28,083 nt of DNA, taken from Phycisphaerae bacterium. GTDB lineage: Bacteria > Planctomycetota > Phycisphaerae > UBA1845 > Fen-1342. Below, piece after piece: positions 8,101 to 14,645 of this stretch. A model generated the notes under the pieces. That model was not told where the DNA came from and did no database searches. It saw only the letters and a program-made list of their open reading frames with translations. Within the stretch, counting starts at the first letter, position 1. Each line of letters begins with the position of its first letter. The stretch is from NCBI GenBank assembly GCA_020058145.1, contig JAGVEP010000520.1, positions 1 through 28,083 of the forward strand, written 5' to 3'. A program made the translations under genes and the position numbers.

Positions 8101-9564
8101 CTTTTGCGCCTGAGTCCACGCGCCTTGCTGAAGATACGAGCGCGCCAGCAGCCGGGCCATGTCCGGACTGAGGGCCCGCTCGGCCGCGCCCTGCGACAGC
8201 GTTTTCGCCAGCCTGGCGGTCTGGCCAGTTTGCGAATACGCCTCCGCGAGCATGCCGCGCACCAAGGCGCGCGCTCCGGGTCGATCGGCAAAGGGCTCCA
8301 ACAGTTCGATCACGCGGTACGGCCCGCCGTCGGCCCGGGCGACGACCGCCCGAAGATACGCGGCTTGCTCCTCGCGCTCGGCTGTCGTGGGCAGCGCCTT
8401 CGCGGCTTCGAGGTATTCGTCCAGGCTCGCGTGGGCCTCGGGCAGGCGCCGGCCCGCGACAAACAGCTCGACCGTTAGCGGCAGGATCTGCCTGCGCTGC
8501 GGGCGGTCTTTGAACTCCTCCAACGTCTGTGCCGCGAGGCGAACGCCGTCCTCCGCAAGGCCGTTGAGCAGCGTGAGCTTCGCCGCCTGAATGAACTGCG
8601 CCGCGCGCCAATCGTCGGGATCGACGACATATTCCTGGACGGTCTTTGAGTCCACGTGCTTGGCCGCCTCCAACTGGGCGGCGGCCTCGTCGAACTTGCC
8701 CAAGGCCAGCCACTCTTCGCTGAGCAGCAGGTAAACGTGGGGGTCATCGATCGTGAGCGTCTGCGCCTTCTTCAAATCGTCCTGCGCAGCTTCAAACTCC
8801 GCCGTGCTCGGCGTGCGCTGGGTGCGCGCCGCCAGGACGCGCGACAGCGCGGCACGCTGCGCCAGGGCGAGGGCGGAATTCGGATCTCCGGCCACCGCCT
8901 GATCGAGCCAGCGGCGCGCTTCGGCCGCGTTGGCCTCGTCGCCGCCCGACTTAATGCTCTGAACCGCCAAGCTGCTGAGCAGGCAGCAGGCTTCAACCAG
9001 CTCCGACCGGCCGTCGCTGCGGCTGCTTAGTTGCCCGACAAGCTGTTCGAGCGCGGCGTGGGCGTCGTCCGACTTTTGGCGGTAGTACAGCGCCTTGGCG
9101 GCCGCCAGACTCGCCTGGGGATCGTTGGGAGCGGCCTCGAGGCGCTTGGCGGCGATTTGCCCCAGTTCGGTGAAATCGCCGGTCAGCTCGTACAGCAGCG
9201 CCAGGCGCCGGAATGCGGCGGCGTCTTGCGGCCGAACGCGCAGCAGACGCCGGTAGGCGGCCATGGCCTGGCCGACGTTGCTTTGCGGCAGGGGGCTGAT
9301 CGAAAGCTGGGCGCGTGCGTACCTGGTCAGGACTTCGGCGTCGTCGGGGTAGGCGGACAGGTAGCGCCCGAGCATCTTGCGGGCGGTTTCCCAGTCGGCG
9401 TGCTCGTACGCCGCCGTACCGTCCCTAAAGGCCGCCCGGATCATCAGCCCCTTGCGCACCTTCCACCCGGCGAAGGCGCCCGCGACCAGGAGCACCCCGA
9501 TCACGCCGGTCGTAACCAGGATCTTTACTCTGCTGCGTGCTGACCTGTGCGGCTCAATCGACAT
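5146..9564 (-). CDS. Giant TPR-repeat membrane protein (PEP-CTERM system type)
   Basis: This 1472-residue protein has one N-terminal membrane anchor (VKILVTTGVIGVLLVAGAFAG) and otherwise consists of tandem tetratricopeptide repeats. The repeats are visible as W/Y-G-A-Y-A-P spaced helix pairs over nearly the whole length, for example GDFAAAEQAFRAALRENSSQ and AYEEALGYSRKAVASRPGDA near the end. TPR arrays are protein-binding scaffolds. Family knowledge: large TPR proteins next to Wza-like exporters, called PrsT-like in PEP-CTERM loci, are thought to organise assembly and export of the polymer. Unlike the lipoprotein forms, no lipobox is visible, so this one probably stays inner-membrane anchored with the repeats in the periplasm. 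I chose the ATG at 9564 because AGGTGAGG precedes it by about 9 bases; a GTG at 9579 is also possible. Long antisense frames over the gene are composition shadows. Confidence 0.88.
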   Translation of the reverse strand: MSIEPHRSARSRVKILVTTGVIGVLLVAGAFAGWKVRKGLMIRAAFRDGTAAYEHADWETARKMLGRYLSAYPDDAEVLTRYARAQLSISPLPQSNVGQAMAAYRRLLRVRPQDAAAFRRLALLYELTGDFTELGQIAAKRLEAAPNDPQASLAAAKALYYRQKSDDAHAALEQLVGQLSSRSDGRSELVEACCLLSSLAVQSIKSGGDEANAAEARRWLDQAVAGDPNSALALAQRAALSRVLAARTQRTPSTAEFEAAQDDLKKAQTLTIDDPHVYLLLSEEWLALGKFDEAAAQLEAAKHVDSKTVQEYVVDPDDWRAAQFIQAAKLTLLNGLAEDGVRLAAQTLEEFKDRPQRRQILPLTVELFVAGRRLPEAHASLDEYLEAAKALPTTAEREEQAAYLRAVVARADGGPYRVIELLEPFADRPGARALVRGMLAEAYSQTGQTARLAKTLSQGAAERALSPDMARLLARSYLQQGAWTQAQKALESLDEARRADVETQLLLLAAKLGAGGSQRTPETEHTLDGVASELTALRASHPDRADVRVLLASIAERRGQMDVAVAELRQAGAECTEPLPAVLALARLYSRTKRTDEAVEVLRAACRQDGTRSAPWLALSDLLVGRQRIDEARQELQTALAATDAAAEKRGIAVALASTDILHGDPQAGIAALQRLAADDPQDIRVRGLLLSVPRVLQDAAGAQRLVDEIKAIEGPSGVLWRLCQARLWLAAGQRALHRAEVEELLKYCLNADPGQIAPVLLLGGMYEQAGDSGRAEAVYASAFNVSGAPEIADRLLALLARQKRFPEARGVLERLKQTLDEGALGARRLALALDAGQYGDALHELEARLGGQERDPLDLVRLAGVIYAQNRDAERALGYLNQAAELGADPVAVARVRVDVLKAEQRGDEAEVALAELVRTKPTPEAYLLCGWYHTSAGHPELAEQDYIKLAGVAKDALGYAVLGESYVQSKRLDEAIKAWQEGLQLYPDSAPLKRGLAKALLLRNQGSDHELAGKFLAELRQALPDDTDLLWVQAVAKVGAGTAEATAEARGLLNQALRTSPASAETYWGLAGIALQLEEYTAARDLARRGLQTSSGDPDGLLLQAQAELGLQNLDAARDLARAAVKAEKPNLDAHAVLIEVALRKRDSSAIRSELAVVQQLIRDDPGREALQIACARLHVGLAENDDAIAALEEFRASDPGRGSVAVHLLLQDLYRMKGDYTTAEQRLDAVAALVPGRLEVVHARLGLLADQKRFDDVVALAQAESGGAKPRPEVLIAAATLLAGSPAHQDQAVNLCRRATEVAPHDVRGYLSLGDLAYQKGDFAAAEQAFRAALRENSSQPEALNNLAWILAEQRAAYEEALGYSRKAVASRPGDANFRDTLGYVYQKSGKLEEARAEFRRGVELAPPGSPLRAKLLFHQAQVCILLQDYEPVGGYLMEALGTENAAPVFSPAEHAEIERMLQRVPSGK

Positions 9565-9631
9565 AGGATGTACCCTCACCTAATCCTCTACTCACGTCAA
9601 CAGTCTGGGGCGATATCAAAAGAAGGTCTAC

Positions 9632-9741
9632 AGCGGTTTCAATAAAGCCCCGGCGTCGCGCGGGAGGGCGAGGCTCCGGCCGAGCCGCGGCTCGCCAAGA
9701 GGCTCGCCCTCCCCAGGCAGCAGACCACTTTTGAAACCGCT
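9632..9741. repeat. 110-base nested palindromic element (MITE/REP-like)
   Basis: The ends are perfect 10-base inverted repeats: AGCGGTTTCA (9632-9641) and TGAAACCGCT (9732-9741). Inside is an 11-bp inverted arm (GGGAGGGCGAG at 9662-9672 with CTCGCCCTCCC at 9703-9713) around a 14-base perfect palindrome, CGAGCCGCGGCTCG (9681-9694). No target-site duplication is obvious. The architecture fits a small non-coding mobile or REP-type element. Confidence 0.65.
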
Positions 9742-9860
9742 CTGGATCCTCCGGGCGGACGAGGTTCTCGCCGAGCCGCGGCCGGCCGCCACACTACGAG
9801 CGCAAACACTCTGCAGGCGATACCGCAGCCCCCCTCTTGTGCAGGGAGCGGCTGGGGAAG

Positions 9861-9885
9861 GGTCAGATTCGCTCAGTGTCTGACC
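9861..9885. repeat. REP-like 7-bp hairpin
   Basis: GGTCAGA (9861-9867) pairs with TCTGACC (9879-9885) around an 11-base loop. The GGGTCAGA...TCTGACC form resembles dispersed REP-type hairpins, but only one copy was found in the window. Confidence 0.4.
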
Positions 9886-10070
9886 TCTCACCCCGCCCGC
9901 TCCCCGCAGCGAAAACGCGCGCCCCGGTAGGTTTCCGTGTCAACACGGGCGTGTCGCCCCCCGGCAAGGCCAAAGGACAGCCGGGGGCCGACGAAGGAGA
10001 TAGAACAGGCATCCTCAGACAGCAAGCCCCTGCCGCGCGCGGGTATGCTCGCCCCAACCGCGGTAGCTTT

Positions 10071-10145
10071 TCAGAGCGTACTGCCAGCACCGCACCAAGC
10101 CGACACGCCCATCAACAGCAGAGCCAGGGCCGCGATGGTCTTCAC
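10071..10145 (-). pseudogene. Orphan signal-peptide-like ORF, possible PEP-CTERM gene remnant
   Basis: A GTG at 10143-10145 preceded by AGGGAC opens a frame of 24 codons ending at TGA. Its product (MKTIAALALLLMGVSAWCGAG...) looks like the signal peptide of the neighbouring secreted proteins but stops right after it. It lies just beyond the 3' side of the PEP-CTERM cluster on the same strand. It may be the decayed start of a fifth paralogue, or chance. Confidence 0.25.
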
Positions 10146-10331
10146 GGGCCACGTCCCTGGGTTGAGATCATTGGCCGAAAGCTCGGGTGTAGTCTGCGAC
10201 AGGGCCAGTTGCTCCAGACCAAGAGCACCCCCGCCGCGTGTGCGAGCGTGCGGTTTTCGGCAGACACCGAAAGGCGCTGCCAGTAAACTACTCCGAGCAA
10301 TACCCGGGACCACAGCCCCCACGCGTCGAAT

Positions 10332-11003
10332 CTACGCCAGACGCCGCTTCACCCAGCCGACCAGCCCGAGGCCGATGGCGCCGAGCAGCACCGCAGCGGG
10401 AGCGGGGATAGGGACAACGGGGAGGGTGCTGCCGATCCAATCGCTGTCCGTGCCACCAACAATGCCCTGAACGTGGGACGCGGCATAATAGTGCTGTCCG
10501 TTGGGGGGACCCCCAACGCTCGTGTACCGGAAATCGCTCGCGTCAAACCCCGAAGGTCCCGTGATGTCGTACTCAACGGTCTGTCCACTACGGAACCGCG
10601 GGTTACGCCAGCGCAAATCGATGTCATAATACCCGTCGCCGTCCGCCCTGAATGCGTTTGCTCCTTTAAGTACCGCGGAAGCTTGCGTCCCGGCAGTGTA
10701 GGTAAAAGTCAGTGCCGTGGGATTCAGCGCCGGATCAAGATTCAAGTAAAAACCGCCCTGACTGTTGGGATTGTTGTTGCCGCCCAGGAACTCTGTGACT
10801 CCGTGGAGCAGATTGTCGATCCTCATGTGCACCAGGTTAGTTCCGGTGTCGGTGAAGGTGACTGTCAGCCACGGCGCCGCCCCACTGGGCCCTGCGCCGT
10901 GGAACGAGGTCGACAGGTTAATCGTGGTCATGTCCGCATGTGCGGCACCTATGACCACCAGAGCTACACCTGCAATAGCCAGCCATCGAAGAACCGTGTT
11001 CAC
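10332..11003 (-). CDS. PEP-CTERM-type exported protein
   Basis: This is a 223-residue secreted protein. The GTG at 11003 follows a strong AGGAG; that ribosome site overlaps the TAG stop of the gene before it, so the two are co-transcribed and probably coupled. The signal peptide (MNTVLRWLAIAGVALVVIG) is cleaved near AHAD. The body is Asn/Gly/Thr-rich and probably beta-rich; I recognise no named domain. It ends with the sorting tail: Pro-Ala-Pro, LLGAIGLGLVGW, KRRLA. The tail is identical in sequence to those of the 11722 and 12532 genes from the hydrophobic helix onward, while the bodies are unrelated by eye. Its role on the cell surface is unknown. Confidence 0.85.
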   Translation of the reverse strand: MNTVLRWLAIAGVALVVIGAAHADMTTINLSTSFHGAGPSGAAPWLTVTFTDTGTNLVHMRIDNLLHGVTEFLGGNNNPNSQGGFYLNLDPALNPTALTFTYTAGTQASAVLKGANAFRADGDGYYDIDLRWRNPRFRSGQTVEYDITGPSGFDASDFRYTSVGGPPNGQHYYAASHVQGIVGGTDSDWIGSTLPVVPIPAPAAVLLGAIGLGLVGWVKRRLA

Positions 11004-11009
11004 TTCTTT

Positions 11010-11015
11010 CTCCTA
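11010..11015 (-). promoter_or_regulatory. Ribosome site overlapping the upstream stop codon
   Basis: TAGGAG on the - strand is at once the TAG stop of the 11013 gene and the Shine-Dalgarno of the GTG start at 11003. This implies translational coupling of the two PEP-CTERM genes. Confidence 0.75.
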
Positions 11016-11549
11016 CGAAACTTTTCTTTTAGCCCAGCCGACCAGCCCCAGGCCGATGGCGCCGAGCAGCGCGCCGTCCGGAGTCGGAACCAGAACCGGA
11101 ACCAGCGCGCTCCGATCCGGGGACCACTCGCCAGTCGTCATCCCCCACGCGCTGCCGTTCCAAGATGCGTGGACACTGTCCACACGGTCGTCGCCCCAGA
11201 ACGCGACAAGGTCAAACGCGAGCGAATCGCTCTTCTGCCCCGTGAACCCAATGTCCCATTGCATCCAGTCGACCGTTGCACCCACGGCGGTTGCCAGCGT
11301 CGGCGGCGTTCCGAGTTCGTACGTCGTTGACCAGCCTCCGGCGGTGAAGTTTCGATGCGTCGGGCTTTCAAAAGAACCGACTGGCGACGCTATCTGCACG
11401 GCCACCAGGTCGAAGTCGCCAACACCGTCCTCCTGAAAACGCTGAAACCAGCCGCCCGCGCCTTGAATTGGGCTTCCGATCCAGGCGAAGCCGGCGACGG
11501 CGGTCGTGGCACTCAAAAGAACGGCGACAACGCTCAGGTTCTTGCCCAC
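11013..11549 (-). CDS. PEP-CTERM-type exported protein
   Basis: This is a 178-residue secreted protein. The frame extends to 11633, but the GTG at 11549 is the sensible start: it follows GAGAGG with a 6-base spacer and opens a signal peptide (MGKNLSVVAVLLSATTAVAG). The upstream 28 codons are basic and not signal-like. The body contains several Trp and Asp/Phe-rich strands (WFQRFQEDGVGDFDLVAVQ, DWMQWDIGFTG) and no domain I can name. The tail is PTPDGALLGAIGLGLVGW followed by AKRKVS. It is the most divergent tail of the cluster: PTP instead of PAP and KRK instead of KRR, although it is the same class. It is the first gene of a two-gene unit with the 10332 gene. Confidence 0.82.
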   Translation of the reverse strand: MGKNLSVVAVLLSATTAVAGFAWIGSPIQGAGGWFQRFQEDGVGDFDLVAVQIASPVGSFESPTHRNFTAGGWSTTYELGTPPTLATAVGATVDWMQWDIGFTGQKSDSLAFDLVAFWGDDRVDSVHASWNGSAWGMTTGEWSPDRSALVPVLVPTPDGALLGAIGLGLVGWAKRKVS

Positions 11550-11636
11550 GACGTACCTCTCATCTTCAGGGTGCCCAAGCGCGTTTTGGCACGCGTGGTT
11601 TCCGGTCCTCCTACGCTTCACCGTCGGCAACAAGCT

Positions 11637-11674
11637 CGGCGGCGCCTTCCGGTAGATACCCGAAGGCGCCGCCG
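11637..11674 (-). terminator. 13-bp stem-loop between two PEP-CTERM genes
   Basis: CGGCGGCGCCTTC (11637-11649) pairs perfectly with GAAGGCGCCGCCG (11662-11674) around a 12-base loop. On the - strand it lies about 50 bases after the stop of the 11722 gene and 88 bases before the start of the 11013 gene. No strong U-tract follows (GAGCTTGTTG), so it may be a weak terminator or a 3'-end stabiliser. Confidence 0.5.
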
Positions 11675-11721
11675 CTGATCTACTCCAAGCAGTATCCGGG
11701 GCCTCAGCCCCTACGTCGAAT

Positions 11722-12450
11722 CTACGCCAAGCGCCGCTTCACCCAGCCGACCAGGCCGAGGCCGATCGCGCCAAGCAACACAGCGCCCGGGGCGGGAACC
11801 GCGAGGGTGATCAGTTGGCTTTGAGCGTCCGTGGCGCGACCCTGACCATCAACGACCCACAGGTTCAACGCCCACACAGCTCCCGTCGCGTTAAGCCTGT
11901 TAGTCGCATCGTCGACCGCTCCGAGCGCAATCGCGTAGAGAGCGTTCTGCACGCCGCCCTCACTCTCGAGGGCCCATATTGCATCGCGCACGTCCGTGAG
12001 CGGGTAATTCGAGCCGCCGATCACCGCATAAGGCGGGTTATTACCGTTCCAGTGCGTCTGTCCACTGGCAATGTACTGCGAGTAGATCCACTCGGTCGCG
12101 GCCGAAATCGGATCTCCCGCGTAGCCGACACCGCCCGAATACGCAACCGGATCAATAGTGACCCAATACCGCCTGGTCGGGGCAAACACAATGGACTGCT
12201 CGACGCAATACGTCTTGAACAGGTTCGCACCGGAACCCCAGCCAGGTAGCGCGCCATAACGCGTGCTCACCGCGAACGCGGCGTTGGGGGCGTCACCCCA
12301 ACCAAGGCTCACGCGTGTGTTTGTGGTGAACTGAAGCGTTTGTCCGCTGACCGTCCACGTGAAATCGCCGCCCGTGCTGGGGCTCCAGCCTGCCACGGCG
12401 GCCGGCACGAGCAGCGCCAAGACACCTACCGAGACCAATGTCCTACACAA
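11722..12450 (-). CDS. PEP-CTERM exported protein with thioester-like (TQXA-type) domain
   Basis: This is a 242-residue secreted protein. A perfect AGGAGG at 12458-12463 sits 7 bases before a TTG at 12450, which opens the signal peptide (MCRTLVSVGVLALLVPAAVAG); this is a better start than the upstream in-frame codon at 12480. The body pattern is a YCVEQ motif, then AATEWIYSQYIASG, then VRDAIWALE. It resembles Cys-Gln thioester (TQXA-type) domains that occur on bacterial surface proteins, where YC supplies the Cys and an xQxAIW motif the Gln. Here the Gln position appears to be Arg, so the internal thioester may be absent. The tail is VPAPGAVLLGAIGLGLVGW followed by VKRRLA. Sorting to the surface is well supported; the thioester-fold relation is my inference from pattern only. 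Confidence 0.83.
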   Translation of the reverse strand: MCRTLVSVGVLALLVPAAVAGWSPSTGGDFTWTVSGQTLQFTTNTRVSLGWGDAPNAAFAVSTRYGALPGWGSGANLFKTYCVEQSIVFAPTRRYWVTIDPVAYSGGVGYAGDPISAATEWIYSQYIASGQTHWNGNNPPYAVIGGSNYPLTDVRDAIWALESEGGVQNALYAIALGAVDDATNRLNATGAVWALNLWVVDGQGRATDAQSQLITLAVPAPGAVLLGAIGLGLVGWVKRRLA

Positions 12451-12457
12451 TTGATTT

Positions 12458-12463
12458 CCTCCT
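12458..12463 (-). promoter_or_regulatory. Consensus Shine-Dalgarno deciding a TTG start
   Basis: AGGAGG on the - strand, 7 bases before the TTG at 12448-12450. The ideal spacing and the signal peptide that begins there make TTG the likely start of the 11722 gene. Confidence 0.7.
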
Positions 12464-12531
12464 GCAGCGGCAACAGGCACCGCCGCGGATCGACTCCGAT
12501 CAGTTCCGAGGTTTAGCCGGAACGTGGGAAT

Positions 12532-13335
12532 CTACGCCAACCGCCGCTTCACCCAGCCGACCAGCCCGAGGCCGATCGCGCCCAGCAAAACCGCGGCCGG
12601 AGCGGGAATAATGGGCATCAGCGCCTTATCTTTACTCACGATCCAGCTGCCATGTGCTCCGATCGTGGGGTCCCACTGAAAGGCCCACGTGACGTCACCG
12701 GGCCCCGCGGAAAGTACGTTGTTCAGGTCATAGTAGCCGCCGTTCAGCGAATTCCGTGTATTGGCGTAGTAATTGGCCTCCCACCGGGTGGGGACGGGTG
12801 GCCCTGCGATGGTTTCGGACATCTCGACACCGTTGCCAGTCTGCCTGGCGCGGTTATGGTCAGACCCCAGAATACTTACAGTCTGGTTGCCAGCCGATCC
12901 GTTCAGATCAAAATCGCTGTACTCGAAAAAGTGGAACGCGATCGCGTTACCAGTCAGGTTCGTCACTCTAACAATCTCTGCAAGGTCCGCTTGACCACTG
13001 CCCGCGGAACCCCCGAGCAACGTATAAGTAACGTCAACCTGGATTGTTCCGTTATTGTAAGTAACCTGCCCGTGGTTGCCGGAGAAACTCACGCTGGGAA
13101 CAGAGATCGTGTCGATGCTGGACTGGCCTCCCGTACTGCCCATTCGATACCAGAACCACTCCTGGTATAGCTGATCGACCCCGTCAACCGTCCACTGGTA
13201 TGCGCCGGTCTGGTTGTCCGGATCAATCGTGACGGAAGCGTTACCATCGGAGAGAACGAAGGTCGCCGATGCCGCCGGCACGAACAGAAGCGCACCGAAC
13301 ATCGCCGACCACGTCCATTTGCTCAGGTTTTTCAT
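12532..13335 (-). CDS. PEP-CTERM-type exported protein
   Basis: This is a 267-residue secreted protein. The ATG at 13335 follows GGAGA with a 6-base spacer and opens a signal peptide (MKNLSKWTWSAMFGALLFVP, cleavage near SASA); the extra 32 codons upstream are not signal-like. The body begins FVLSDGNASVTIDPDNQTG and alternates aromatic and polar strands (HFFEYSDFDLNGSAGNQTV), suggesting a beta-sandwich. The same kind of body occurs in PEP-CTERM proteins of other bacteria, but I cannot name its function. The tail is IPAPAAVLLGAIGLGLVGW followed by VKRRLA. It heads the four-gene PEP-CTERM cluster on this strand; the 80-base gap to the next gene is short enough for co-transcription. Confidence 0.87.
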   Translation of the reverse strand: MKNLSKWTWSAMFGALLFVPAASATFVLSDGNASVTIDPDNQTGAYQWTVDGVDQLYQEWFWYRMGSTGGQSSIDTISVPSVSFSGNHGQVTYNNGTIQVDVTYTLLGGSAGSGQADLAEIVRVTNLTGNAIAFHFFEYSDFDLNGSAGNQTVSILGSDHNRARQTGNGVEMSETIAGPPVPTRWEANYYANTRNSLNGGYYDLNNVLSAGPGDVTWAFQWDPTIGAHGSWIVSKDKALMPIIPAPAAVLLGAIGLGLVGWVKRRLA

Positions 13336-13473
13336 TTCGGTTCTCCAATTTCCTCCACGCCAGCGACACGCTGCCGCGGAGAAGCACAAATGCGTCAGAG
13401 ATTCACGATTTGCTTCTGAAGTCCCGGCCACGACAAAACAGGTGGCTGGAACCAGAAGATGCGGAATGCGCTA

Positions 13474-14052
13474 TCAGAAAGGAGGACCGCGCGGTGCCGC
13501 CCGGACCAGGAAGCCCCAGGCTTCGGTTCCTAGAACGCGCGACGCCACGTTGAAGCGGAGAAGTCGAATCTCAATTGCCGGTCGGTCGAACACGCACACC
13601 GGCAGTGCATCGAACTCCAGATCGAACGGAGTGACGTGGCCGACCTGGACCGCGTCAGTGTGATACCACTCGGGCAGCGCCCCAAGGTGAATCTTCTTGA
13701 CCGAGCGGCCGAGCTGATACGCCCCCAGGCAGCCGAGTGCCCCCAGGCCGAGCGCCAAACTGCTCGGGCCGGGCGGCAATTCGCGGTCGGACGCTACATT
13801 CAAGTCGGTCGCAGTGGTACCGGCCGGAGCATCCGAATAGCTCGGCGCGGGCGCAGCGCTGGGCGGCGTGCTCGCGAGCAGCCACGACAAATCCGCGAGG
13901 CGCGGCGCGACATCCGGTGAAACCGCTGAAGCAGGCCCGGCGCACACGCTCGACGCCGCGGCGGGAACAGTCCACGCGAGTTCCGCACGGACTACGCCAC
14001 AGGCCCCAAGGGCCGCCAGCAGAAGGGCGAGCTTCCCGAACCAAACAGTCAC
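13474..14052 (-). CDS. Exported protein with internal sorting-like helix (planctomycete-type)
   Basis: This is a 192-residue protein of unknown function. The GTG at 14052 follows GGAG with a 7-base spacer and opens a signal peptide (MTVWFGKLALLLAALGACG, cleavage near VRAE); an ATG five codons upstream lacks a ribosome site. After an Ala/Ser/Pro-rich, disordered stretch comes PPGPSSLALGLGALGCLGAY followed by QLGRSVKK. This looks like a PEP-CTERM tail (Pro box, hydrophobic helix, basic cluster) but lies in mid-protein. About 75 residues follow, with LPEWYHTDAVQVGHVTPFDL, a PVCVFD motif and a final APRGPP. From memory, this layout recurs in planctomycete hypothetical proteins; I know of no assigned function. 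A membrane protein with its C-terminal domain on the cytoplasmic side is the simplest reading. Confidence 0.75.
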   Translation of the reverse strand: MTVWFGKLALLLAALGACGVVRAELAWTVPAAASSVCAGPASAVSPDVAPRLADLSWLLASTPPSAAPAPSYSDAPAGTTATDLNVASDRELPPGPSSLALGLGALGCLGAYQLGRSVKKIHLGALPEWYHTDAVQVGHVTPFDLEFDALPVCVFDRPAIEIRLLRFNVASRVLGTEAWGFLVRAAPRGPPF

Positions 14053-14645
14053 ACCACAACTCCACATAGGAGCCCGCGGCCATCTTCTATCGGACAGCCT
14101 GATATAAGTATGCCACGGCCCACAGCCGTTGTCAACAATAAACATTGCCAAAATGCGGGCCACATCGGCCACGGGGGGCTCGTCGGACTCGGAGGTCCGA
14201 CGCTACTTCTCTGGAAACTGGCGATGAGGGACGGACTGCGCGCTGTTCACACCGTGGAACCCCGTATATCTGACAAGGCGCTTACACTATGCTCTGGCGA
14301 CGGCCTATGGGCACCGCGTGGCAGCCCCTTGTTCCGGTCAGGAATGGCAACGCCGAATCTTACGCCTAAAGTTCGTGGACGGATGGCAACGCGAGGCGCA
14401 GGACACCGACCGTAGGCGACCCTCCCCCAACCGCTCGTTGACAGGGATGGGGGTTATCGGGCGGCCTTAGCCGTAATTCTCGCGGCGGCGGCCACATATC
14501 TTTCCCAGACTACCGGGTCGGGCGCGCAAATTGAATACTTAGGAGAGAGCAGAGTAACGGCCCGCGCGCGCCGGCGGCAATCGCCCATCCTGCAACCTTG
14601 ACGAATTGCTCGCGTGCGCGCAGCGTGCTCGTCGGAGCTTGTCCT
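14053..14645. other. 593-base divergent intergenic region
   Basis: This region separates the start of the 13474 gene (- strand) from the start of the PKD lipoprotein gene (+ strand), so promoters for both should lie here. A 7-bp hairpin, GTCGGAC (14182-14188) with GTCCGAC (14195-14201), and a repeated ATGGCAACGC (14344 and 14384 area) are the only structures I see. Short frames here lack ribosome sites and protein-like composition, so I call no gene. No clear -35/-10 pair is visible. Confidence 0.5.

Larger units (their letters stand above)
9580..10331. other. 750-base intergenic region, no convincing intact gene
   Basis: The gap between the TPR gene and the PEP-CTERM cluster holds a 110-base palindromic element (9632-9741), a partial second copy of its core (about 9757-9790), a 7-bp hairpin at 9861-9885, a 24-codon signal-peptide-like frame on the - strand (10071-10145), and a stretch at 10288-10331 that matches the 3' flank of the 11722 gene. 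The promoter of the TPR gene should lie at its left end, but I see no clear -35/-10 pair. Confidence 0.6.

Noticed and set aside
9837..10286. 149-codon + strand frame in the 9580-10331 gap
   Set aside because: Starts at TTG without a ribosome site, crosses a REP-like hairpin and has shadow-like composition.
14110..14415. 101-codon + strand frame in the divergent gap
   Set aside because: No ribosome site, no recognisable segment and random-looking composition; more likely promoter DNA.
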